A DNA stretch of 5,543 nucleotides from Pseudomonadota bacterium (GTDB lineage: Bacteria; Pseudomonadota; Gammaproteobacteria; Steroidobacterales; Steroidobacteraceae), in the NCBI GenBank assembly GCA_023423065.1, contig JAFAGC010000061.1, positions 1 through 5,543 on the forward strand. Direction: 5' to 3'. Below are positions 1-5,543 of the stretch, piece after piece (within the stretch, counting starts at the first letter, position 1; each line of letters opens with the position of its first letter). The translations under genes and the position numbers were made by a program. The notes under the pieces were generated by a model, which had not been told where the DNA came from, ran no database searches, and saw only the letters and a list, made by a program, of their open reading frames with translations.

Positions 1-25
1 GCGATTTCGGAGGGGTGGAGTCACC

Positions 26-382
26 ATGAGTCCCAGGAGCGTCTATTCTGCAACGAAGCCCGAGCCAGCTCCGCCTCGAACCGCCGTCTCCGCGATCGTC
101 ACCGGCTTCGTCACCGCCGTCTTGTTGGTCGCGTTCGCCACATATAAGCGCGCCCCCGCCAAGGCCAGGCGCGCGCTCTGGGTTCCTTCGATGATCGTTC
201 ACGCGATCCTGGTGCGCTGCCCGGAAAATCCGCGCCTTCCACCCAATGAATGTCCGTCGAAAATTCCGGCGAATTTGGCCGTGCTTTTCGGATCCTTTTT
301 CGTGATCTATTTCATCCTGGGTGCCGGCATTGGCGCCGCGGTCGTGACCGTGCGCCGCCGAACCCGGAACGATGGTGAATGA
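26..382 (+). CDS. Small multi-pass membrane protein, unknown function
   Basis: I do not recognise this 118-residue protein. The first hydrophobic segment is at about residues 19-40. It is followed by a strongly basic stretch (KRAPAKARR), then a short hydrophobic stretch at about 50-63. A Pro-rich loop with two cysteines (C65 and C75) comes next, then a long hydrophobic segment at about 80-108 and a basic tail (RRRTRND). By the positive-inside rule, the basic loop and the tail should be cytoplasmic. This fits two or three membrane passes, with the cysteine loop in the periplasm, where the two cysteines could form a disulfide. The start is supported by GGAG at 17-20, five bases before the ATG. 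The gene converges on the minus-strand peptidase gene, with only 17 bp between the two stop codons. Whether it belongs to an operon starting left of the window cannot be seen. It is probably a real gene because of the good ribosome binding site and coherent membrane topology; the function is unknown. Confidence 0.7.
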   Translation: MSPRSVYSATKPEPAPPRTAVSAIVTGFVTAVLLVAFATYKRAPAKARRALWVPSMIVHAILVRCPENPRLPPNECPSKIPANLAVLFGSFFVIYFILGAGIGAAVVTVRRRTRNDGE

Positions 383-399
383 AACGAGTGCGGTGCCGA

Positions 400-1305
400 T
401 CAGCCCGCGCGCAGCGCGAACTCGATCGCCGCGCACGTCGCGACGACCTGCGCCAGGTTGCACTGCTCCGGGGTCGTTCGCGGACTGTCGGGATAAACCT
501 CGGTCGTGGTCGTGTAATGCGCGCCCGTCACGCCCGCGCACAGGCCTAACTTGCGCAGCGGATATTCGATCACGCCGGGCGATACGACCGGCGAGCCGAT
601 GATCTCGTTCCTGTCGTCCGCCGGCGCGATGTGCGTGACCTTCGAAACGGCGTCGATGATCGCCCGCTGGAATTCGGGCTGCCGGTTCTCGAGGTCGTCG
701 ACCAGGTAGAAACCGTCCGGGATGATGCCGGGCTCGTGAGCCTTGCCGTCGCGCGCGGCGAGCGCCGGACGGAATTCGCTCTCGTCGGAGTCGGTCGTCT
801 CGTGCAGGTCGATGTGCATGAGAAATCGTCCGCGCAGCGCCGCGACCAGGCGCATCAATGCCTGTGCTTCTTCAGCCGCGCCGCCTTCCTTGAAGGAACG
901 ATTCGGATCGACGGCATTCGCATTCCAGCGATGGATGCGTTCGTAGCCCCAGGGACTCACGCAGGGCGCCACCAGCAGGTTCACGGGATAGTCCGCCGCG
1001 CGCTGTTCGAGGAACTGCAGCGCGCCGTGCACGCCGCTCGTCTCGTAGCCGTGCACGCCGCCGGTGACGAGCATCACGGGGCGCTGGTCGTTCCAATCGC
1101 GGCTGCGTAGCGCGAAGAGTGCGTACCGATCCGGCGGATAGTCGAGCTGTCCGTATCGCTCGACGTCGAAACGCGTCGCGAGACGTTCGATGCGCGCGAC
1201 GACGTCTTCGGCGTAGCTGCGCAGCTTGCGCTGCCGCGCGAGCCACTGTTCGCGTTCGGGTGCGCCCCAGGCAACGCCCGGAGTGCCGATGGGATATGGA
1301 TTCAG
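400..1305 (-). CDS. M14-family zinc carboxypeptidase (succinylglutamate desuccinylase/aspartoacylase-like), start uncertain
   Basis: This is a probable cytoplasmic M14-type metallopeptidase or amidohydrolase; the substrate is not predictable. Numbering is from a CTG at 1305, which gives 301 residues. The zinc ligands appear in HGYE (H85 and E88) and in DLHE (H168). DPNR (N135, R136) matches the substrate carboxylate-binding Asn-Arg of the fold. E269 in TTTTEVYP is the likely catalytic glutamate. The family is usually about 300 residues long. The first GTG/ATG in frame (1077/1074) would start only eight residues before the zinc motif and remove about 76 family-like residues, including YPIGTPGVAWG and the stretch up to RSRDWND. 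The frame is open back to 1392 but has no ATG, GTG or TTG upstream of 1077. Two explanations fit. One is a CTG start at 1305, preceded by GAGGAT (1312-1317) at good spacing. The other is an ATG at 1345 in the neighbouring frame with a one-base indel, for example in the four-C run at 1326-1329. Function is confident; the start is not. Confidence 0.85.
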   Translation of the reverse strand: MNPYPIGTPGVAWGAPEREQWLARQRKLRSYAEDVVARIERLATRFDVERYGQLDYPPDRYALFALRSRDWNDQRPVMLVTGGVHGYETSGVHGALQFLEQRAADYPVNLLVAPCVSPWGYERIHRWNANAVDPNRSFKEGGAAEEAQALMRLVAALRGRFLMHIDLHETTDSDESEFRPALAARDGKAHEPGIIPDGFYLVDDLENRQPEFQRAIIDAVSKVTHIAPADDRNEIIGSPVVSPGVIEYPLRKLGLCAGVTGAHYTTTTEVYPDSPRTTPEQCNLAQVVATCAAIEFALRAG

Positions 1306-1392
1306 TGCGGGATCCTCGTGCGCGGCCCCGTGGCCGCCGCGGCATTCTACCCGGACGCGGCGCAGCCCGAGCTGAAGGAGCGCGCTCGGCTC

Positions 1393-2115
1393 CTAGCGCT
1401 TACCGGCACTGCGCGCATTCGCAATGGCGCGCGCGAGGAAGGCGGTCGCTTCCTCGATATCGGCGTGGATCTCGCATCGGGAGCCGCGCCTTTCGCAACT
1501 GCGCTGCAGGCCGTACAGATGCTTCAGACGGCGATTGGCCCGGACGGTGTCGCCATCCATCAGCTCGAGCAGGCCAATGCGAAAGTGGGCGTCGAACAGG
1601 AGGAGTTCGTCGGATTCGCGGATGACGCGGTAGAGAGACTCCTTGGCCTCGGGGAGCCGGCCGAGCTGAATCTGCGAGAGCCCGATCATGTAGAGCTGCC
1701 ACGTCGGGCTGTGGCAGGTGCGTTCGGCGATTTCATCGGCACGTTGCGGGTTGTTGAAGAACATGGAGGGCGAGTTGCCGCTGCCCCAACCAGGGGCCGC
1801 GAAGCCGCCCGCGGCCCTGATGCTGTTTTGGGTGTAATCGGAGATCGCCTGCGCGATCGCGGCCTCGCTCAGCCGCACGAGGCGCTCGACACAGCGCCGA
1901 TTGTTCCGGAACTCGGCCTCGGCCGTGACGAAATCGCCGGTCAGGAATGCATACATCGCGCGGTCGCCGCGAAAACCGCGAACGACGACTTCCTGGTCTA
2001 CTCCGGCATCCGCTCGAGACGCCGCGTCAGCCGGTGCGGGCGCCTCTTGCGCACCGGCGATGGAAATGGAGAGGCACCCACTCAGCAAGGCGGCGAACAG
2101 CCAGTGCGTTCTCAT
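1393..2115 (-). CDS. Exported TPR-like protein, unknown function
   Basis: This 240-residue exported protein has no known function. The N-terminus (MRTHWLFAALLSGCLSIS) is a signal peptide. It can be read as type I, cut after AGA at residue 22, or as a lipoprotein signal with the lipobox LSGC at Cys14. An Ala/Asp-rich linker follows, then EVVVRGFRG at about 42-50, which resembles a TonB-box or plug start. Helical, TPR-like units cover about 50-72, 136-170 and 171-207 (GDFVTAEAEF, GRLPEAKESLYRV, GDTVRANRRL). A Gly/Pro/Ser-rich insert lies at about 103-122. Four mature cysteines (75, 134, 207, 214) could form disulfides in the periplasm. The start at 2115 has GGGGAG five bases upstream. An in-frame ATG at 2163 has GAGGG six bases upstream and would add 16 residues with a basic RRTRR stretch. 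The gene ends about 88 bp before the proposed peptidase start on the same strand, so co-transcription is likely. Confidence 0.8.
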   Translation of the reverse strand: MRTHWLFAALLSGCLSISIAGAQEAPAPADAASRADAGVDQEVVVRGFRGDRAMYAFLTGDFVTAEAEFRNNRRCVERLVRLSEAAIAQAISDYTQNSIRAAGGFAAPGWGSGNSPSMFFNNPQRADEIAERTCHSPTWQLYMIGLSQIQLGRLPEAKESLYRVIRESDELLLFDAHFRIGLLELMDGDTVRANRRLKHLYGLQRSCERRGSRCEIHADIEEATAFLARAIANARSAGKR

Positions 2116-2257
2116 CTTCGCTCCCCGACGCGTTCGCCGAATCGCGGGCGCCGTGATTTTCATGGATTTCCCTCGGCAAACGAACAATTGCATGTTGCAA
2201 CCGTCGTCAACGAATATTGCCGCCCCTTCCGCGATGCCGGCGATTGCCACATTTGAT
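2116..2257. promoter_or_regulatory. Divergent intergenic region with a 13-bp inverted repeat
   Basis: These 142 bp separate the divergent TPR-like gene and the lipoprotein gene, so the promoters for both should lie here. The region is locally richer in A+T than its surroundings between about 2160 and 2270. An inverted repeat TTGCA-TGT-TGCAA occupies 2188-2200, next to a CAATTG palindrome at 2185-2190, and could be an operator. I could not find a convincing -35/-10 pair on either strand. A TTGACG on the minus strand (2210 to 2205) has no good -10 partner. The promoter role is inferred from position only. Confidence 0.4.
2121..2126 (-). promoter_or_regulatory. Ribosome binding site for the TPR-like protein
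   Basis: GGGGAG on the minus strand ends five bases before the ATG at 2115. It favours this start, which gives a compact signal peptide, over the upstream in-frame ATG at 2163. That upstream ATG has its own weaker site, GAGGG, at 2170-2174. Confidence 0.6.
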
Positions 2258-4969
2258 ATGAACCTATACGAAAAGCCATTGAGCCTCCTTTCGGTTTCGG
2301 TGCTGGCGATCTTGTTGGCGTCCTGCTCGACACCCGAGAAGTCCGACGCCCCGGCCGAGGCCCATGCGCACGGCCATGGCCATGCCCACGGTCATGCGCC
2401 CATGTCGTCCGCGCCGCCCTCCATCGCGCTGTCGCCCGAAGCGTCCATCGCGACGATGCAACTGCCGAGCGGCTTCCGGCTCGAGCCGGTGCTGACCGAG
2501 CCGCACATCGCGGAACCCGTGATGGTCGCCTTCGACGGCAACGGCCGCATGTACGTCGCGGAGATGCGCACCTACATGCAGGATGCCGACGGTACCGGTG
2601 AGATGCAGCCGACCAGCCGCGTCTCGCGCCATGAGGACACCGACGGCGACGGCGTCTACGACAAACATACCGTGTTCGCCGACAAACTACTGCTGCCGCG
2701 AATCCTGCTGCCGCTCGACGACCGCATCATCATCGGCGAGACGAACACCAACGATCTCTACATCTACCGCGACAACGACGGCGATGGTGTCTCCGACGAA
2801 AAGACCCTGTGGTTTGAAGGCGGCAGGCGCGGCGGCAACATGGAACACCAGCCGAACGGCCTGGTGTGGGCCATGGACAACGGGCTCTACGCGACGTTCT
2901 ACGACTACCGCCTGCGCATGGGCGCCGACGGCAAGGCGGTGAAAGAGTCGATTCCGGTCAACGGCGGACAGTGGGGACTGACGCAGGACGACTGGGGCAA
3001 GGTCTGGTTCGTCAATGCCGGCAACGAAACCGGTCCGGTCCACTTCCAGCAGCACATCATCTACGGCCAGTTCTCCGCGCCGGATGAGCTCGTCGGCCGC
3101 TACAAGGTAGTTTGGCCGATCGCGCGCGTACCCGACACGCAGGGCGGTCCCGGCCAGTTGCGCCCGGACAATACGCTCAACCACTTCACCGCGACCAGCG
3201 GCCAGGACATCTTCCGTGGCGACCGGCTGCCGGCCGAGTTGCGCGGAGATTTGTTCTTCGCCGAGCCCGTGGGCCGTCTGGTCCGCCGCACGCGCGTGAC
3301 GGTCGAGGATGGCATCACGCGCCTGGTCAACGCATACGAGGACCAGGAGGGCGAATTCATCCGCGCGACCGATCCGCTGTTCCGACCGGTCAACACGATC
3401 ACCGCGCCCGACGGCACGCTCTACATCGTCGACATGTACCGCGGCATCATTCAGCAGGCCAACTGGACGCGCAAAGGCACGTACCTGCGCGAGCAGATCG
3501 AAGCTCTCGACCTGCAGAAAGAGATCGGTCGCGGACGCATCTATCGCGTGCGTCACGAGAACTTCGAGCCCGGTCCGCGGCCGCGCATGCTCGACGAGAC
3601 GCCCGCGCAGTGGGTGGGTCACCTGTCGCATCCGAACGGCTGGTGGCGCGACACTGCGCAAAAGCTTCTCGTGCTGCGCCGCGACCTCTCCGTCGTGCCG
3701 GCCCTGACGAAACTCGCGAGCACCGATGCGACCGATCCGCGCCCGCGCCTGCACGCGTTGTGGACGCTCGACGGGCTCGGCGCGCTCGACGACAAGGTCA
3801 TTCAAAGCGCGCTCAAGGCCGCGGATCCGCAGGTGCGGATGGCGGGGCTGCGGCTGTCGGAGTCGCGCCTCGACGCCAGGACACCGGCCAAGGCGCCGCT
3901 CGCCGTCGCCGCACGGGGCGCGCTGAAAGACGCCGATCCGCGCGTCACCATCCAGGCCATGTTGTCGTTGCGACGTGCCGGCCTGCCCGATGCGGAGAAG
4001 GTCATTCGCGCCACCGCCGCGGCCTCCACGTCCGCAGGCGTCTTCGCGATCAACGAGCAACTCTGGGACGAGGCGAACAACGAGGACCCACAGCTCATCC
4101 GGCTGCTCGGCACCAATGGCCTCAAGGCCTACCGCGCCGGCGGCACGTTGTACGGCTCGCTGTGCTTCGCGTGTCACGGGACGGATGGCCGCGGCGCGCC
4201 CATGCCGGGATCGGAGGGGCGAACCATCGCGCCGTCACTGTCCGGTTCCGCGCGAGTCATCGGCGACGAACGCGCCGCGATCGCGATCGTGCTGCACGGC
4301 CTGCAGGGTGAGATCGGCGGCGTGGACTACGGCGCGCCCATGGTGCCGATGAATTCCTATTCGGATGCCGAGCTCGCCAACGTGCTCACCTACATCCGCA
4401 ACAGCTTCGGTAACCGCGCGCCCGCGGTGGAGGCGGGCGCCGTCGCCGCCGTGCGCGCCGCCGACGCCGCGCGCACCAACTACTGGACGCTGGCCGAGCT
4501 CGGCGGGCGCATCCCGGCGCTCGCGACCCCGCGCAAGCGCTTCGAGCGGCGCGCGGAATGGAAACTCGCCGCCAACATGGAGGCGCGCGCGAACGCGCCC
4601 CTGGAAGGAATGCTCGACGGCGATCCGAAGACGGGATACTTCACCCAAGGATTCAAGCCGTTCCCGGTGGAGTGGCTCACGGTCGAGTTGCCCGCATCGA
4701 GCAAGATCGTCGGCATCGACATCGATTCGCGCGGCGAGAAGTCTCCGCGCGGCGAGGACATGGGCTGGGCGCCGATCTACAGCGTCGAAGTGTCCGACGA
4801 CGGCAAGAGCTGGACCATGGTCGCCCCGCGCGTGATCGGCGAGCCACATGCACGGCTCAACCTCGCGGCGCCTGTCGAGGCGCGGCACCTGCGCATCGCC
4901 ATCACCGAGAAGGACGGCTGGCAGCCCTGGGTCATCAAGGAACTCAATATTTACGGCGAGGAAGGCTGA
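2258..4969 (+). CDS. PVC-type membrane-bound dehydrogenase lipoprotein with cytochrome c and discoidin-like domains
   Basis: This is a 903-residue envelope lipoprotein, probably a periplasm-facing dehydrogenase that passes electrons to its own haem c. The signal peptide ends in the lipobox LASC (Cys23). A linker with six alternating histidines (H36-H46) follows. A beta-propeller of the PVC-type/Pirellula-Verrucomicrobium dehydrogenase family covers about 65-430. It contains two acidic DxDGDG calcium-type loops (D127-D135 and D172-D180) and ends in LYIVDMYRGIIQ. HEAT-like helices cover about 445-600. A single haem c domain has CFACH (C636, C639, H640), with M698 or M695 as the likely axial ligand and LTYIRNSFGN at its end. 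Residues from about 765 to the end resemble an F5/8-type C (discoidin) carbohydrate-binding domain. The substrate is unknown; sugar or sugar-alcohol is a family-based guess. No Shine-Dalgarno site precedes the ATG at 2258. I chose it because it gives a clean lipoprotein signal, whereas longer in-frame starts run back over the divergent gene. Confidence 0.9.
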   Translation: MNLYEKPLSLLSVSVLAILLASCSTPEKSDAPAEAHAHGHGHAHGHAPMSSAPPSIALSPEASIATMQLPSGFRLEPVLTEPHIAEPVMVAFDGNGRMYVAEMRTYMQDADGTGEMQPTSRVSRHEDTDGDGVYDKHTVFADKLLLPRILLPLDDRIIIGETNTNDLYIYRDNDGDGVSDEKTLWFEGGRRGGNMEHQPNGLVWAMDNGLYATFYDYRLRMGADGKAVKESIPVNGGQWGLTQDDWGKVWFVNAGNETGPVHFQQHIIYGQFSAPDELVGRYKVVWPIARVPDTQGGPGQLRPDNTLNHFTATSGQDIFRGDRLPAELRGDLFFAEPVGRLVRRTRVTVEDGITRLVNAYEDQEGEFIRATDPLFRPVNTITAPDGTLYIVDMYRGIIQQANWTRKGTYLREQIEALDLQKEIGRGRIYRVRHENFEPGPRPRMLDETPAQWVGHLSHPNGWWRDTAQKLLVLRRDLSVVPALTKLASTDATDPRPRLHALWTLDGLGALDDKVIQSALKAADPQVRMAGLRLSESRLDARTPAKAPLAVAARGALKDADPRVTIQAMLSLRRAGLPDAEKVIRATAAASTSAGVFAINEQLWDEANNEDPQLIRLLGTNGLKAYRAGGTLYGSLCFACHGTDGRGAPMPGSEGRTIAPSLSGSARVIGDERAAIAIVLHGLQGEIGGVDYGAPMVPMNSYSDAELANVLTYIRNSFGNRAPAVEAGAVAAVRAADAARTNYWTLAELGGRIPALATPRKRFERRAEWKLAANMEARANAPLEGMLDGDPKTGYFTQGFKPFPVEWLTVELPASSKIVGIDIDSRGEKSPRGEDMGWAPIYSVEVSDDGKSWTMVAPRVIGEPHARLNLAAPVEARHLRIAITEKDGWQPWVIKELNIYGEEG

Positions 4970-5002
4970 GAGGCCTCACCACCGTGAACTTCGCGAAAAC
5001 AC

Positions 5003-5008
5003 AAAGGG
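5003..5008 (+). promoter_or_regulatory. Ribosome binding site for the small secreted protein
   Basis: AAAGGG lies seven bases before the ATG at 5016, within an A-rich leader (about 4994-5015) that should be unstructured and favour initiation. It decides the start: the frame is open further upstream to 4848, but that part overlaps the end of the lipoprotein gene. Confidence 0.6.
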
Positions 5009-5015
5009 AAAAAAC

Positions 5016-5411
5016 ATGAAAATCCGATCCTTCCTCGGCGCTCTCGCGCTGCTCGTCGCCGCCGCCGCCGCCCCGGCCAACGCGGCTGACCTTCTCGGCC
5101 GCTGGACCGCCGAATTCGAGTCTCCCATCGGCGTGCAGAAGTACGTCTACGAATTCAAGAATTCGGGCGATGCGCTCGCGGGCGAAGCCACCTACGATCA
5201 CTCACTCGGCAAGGGCACGGTGCCGCTCAAGGATGTGAAGGTCGAAGGAGACAAGGTGAGCTTCACCGAGCCGCTCACGATCGACGGCAACACCATCACC
5301 ATCACCTACAGCGGAACGCTCGCGGGCGACGAGCTCAAGCTCACGCGCAACGTGGGTGATTTCGGCGCCGAGCAGCTGACGGCGAAGCGCGCCGCACCTC
5401 CGGCGACCTGA
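5016..5411 (+). CDS. Small secreted beta-rich, lipocalin-like protein, unknown function
   Basis: This 131-residue protein has a clear Sec signal peptide: MKIRS, then a long Leu/Ala/Val core, with a cut after ANA at about residue 23. The mature part is about 108 residues. It opens with LLGRW, a Gly-x-Trp start like that of lipocalin-type barrels. Alternating beta-strand patterns follow (KYVYEFKN, VKVEGDKVSF, NTITITYSG, DELKLTRNV), with Gly/Asp turns between them, and it ends in AEQLTAKRA. There are no cysteines after the signal and no catalytic motif that I can see. I recall similar short domains, of unknown function, in exported proteins of Proteobacteria and Acidobacteria, but cannot name a family. 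It starts 46 bp after the dehydrogenase lipoprotein on the same strand and is followed by a hairpin. It is therefore probably the last gene of that unit, perhaps a ligand-binding or accessory partner; this role is inferred from context. Confidence 0.8.
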   Translation: MKIRSFLGALALLVAAAAAPANAADLLGRWTAEFESPIGVQKYVYEFKNSGDALAGEATYDHSLGKGTVPLKDVKVEGDKVSFTEPLTIDGNTITITYSGTLAGDELKLTRNVGDFGAEQLTAKRAAPPAT

Positions 5412-5419
5412 CGCCCATC

Positions 5420-5464
5420 ATCCGGAGTCCCGCCGCGGCACGAGGCGCGGCGCGTGCTCCGGAT
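5420..5464 (+). terminator. GC-rich two-part hairpin, possible terminator
   Basis: The outer arms ATCCGGAG (5420-5427) and CTCCGGAT (5457-5464) pair perfectly over 8 bp. The inner arms CGCCGCG (5431-5437) and CGCGGCG (5446-5452) add 7 bp around an 8-base loop, with a small 3x4 internal loop between the two stems. It begins nine bases after the stop codon of the small secreted protein. No T-run follows on either strand, so it is not a textbook intrinsic terminator. It could still end transcription with Rho, or protect the 3' end of the message. Confidence 0.45.
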
Positions 5465-5543
5465 ATCCAGGGTCAATAGTTAGACGCCCGAACGAATGCA
5501 TGTGACTGTCGTTGCCGGGCGCGGACCGTGCAAGGGTTCGCGC
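5465..5543. other. Right-edge intergenic stretch, no gene seen
   Basis: I see no start codon with a ribosome binding site, no RNA gene and no long repeat here. A locally A+T-richer patch (about 5473-5505) could belong to a promoter of a gene beyond the window. Confidence 0.3.

Noticed and set aside
1377..1393. Palindrome and small hairpin GGAGC/GCTCC at the end of the TPR-like gene
   Set aside because: Arms of only 5 bp, no T-run, and overlap with the stop codon; too weak to call a terminator in GC-rich sequence.
2205..2210. TTGACG as a minus-strand -35 box
   Set aside because: No acceptable -10 sequence lies 15-18 bp downstream.
1318..2256. 312-codon + strand frame
   Set aside because: Antisense to the TPR-like gene, which has a signal peptide and ribosome binding sites; this frame has neither.
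1901..2257. Upstream extension of the dehydrogenase frame to an ATG at 1901
   Set aside because: It would overlap the divergent TPR-like gene and bury the lipoprotein signal peptide 119 residues inside the protein.
2687..4177. Long open frame (496 codons) on the minus strand
   Set aside because: It lies entirely antisense to the lipoprotein gene. Its Arg/Val/Ala/Asp-rich translation shows no motif, which is typical of a shadow frame in GC-rich DNA.
3112..4311. 399-codon + strand frame
   Set aside because: Out-of-frame shadow of the dehydrogenase gene; very Arg/Ala-rich with no recognisable domain.
4848..5015. Upstream extension of the small secreted protein
   Set aside because: It overlaps the end of the dehydrogenase gene, has a non-signal Arg/Ser-rich sequence, and ignores the good ribosome binding site before 5016.

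Overview
The window is a GC-rich (roughly two-thirds G+C by eye) stretch of bacterial chromosome. The gene style suggests a proteobacterium: classic Shine-Dalgarno sites, Sec and lipoprotein signal peptides, and an M14 peptidase whose wording I associate with Xanthomonadales/Steroidobacter-like Gammaproteobacteria. This assignment is an inference from remembered protein resemblance, not from a marker gene. There are no RNA genes, mobile elements or CRISPR arrays.

Layout, left to right. (1) A small multi-pass membrane protein on the + strand (26-382). (2) Converging on it, a minus-strand M14-family zinc carboxypeptidase (400 to about 1305). Its frame is open far upstream of the zinc motif, but it offers no ATG, GTG or TTG start that would give a full-length protein. 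(3) Upstream of it on the same strand, a secreted TPR-like protein (1393-2115), probably co-transcribed with the peptidase. (4) A divergent intergenic region (2116-2257) containing a 13-bp inverted repeat. (5) On the + strand, a 903-residue lipoprotein (2258-4969) that joins a PVC-type membrane-bound dehydrogenase beta-propeller, HEAT-like repeats, a single c-type haem domain and a C-terminal discoidin-like domain. (6) 46 bp later, a small secreted beta-rich, lipocalin-like protein (5016-5411) with a good ribosome binding site. (7) A GC-rich two-part hairpin (5420-5464), then about 80 bp in which I see no gene.

The two right-hand genes look like one exported unit. The lipoprotein would sit in the cell envelope, oxidise an unknown (probably carbohydrate-like) substrate with its propeller and pass electrons to its own haem c. 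The small protein downstream may bind the substrate or help the enzyme. The left-hand minus-strand pair (peptidase and TPR protein) has no obvious functional link to this unit beyond sharing the divergent promoter region.

I found no clear new defence, mobile or RNA-based system. The points most worth a second look are the missing conventional start of the peptidase gene, the five-part lipoprotein with its histidine-rich linker, and its uncharacterised small secreted neighbour.
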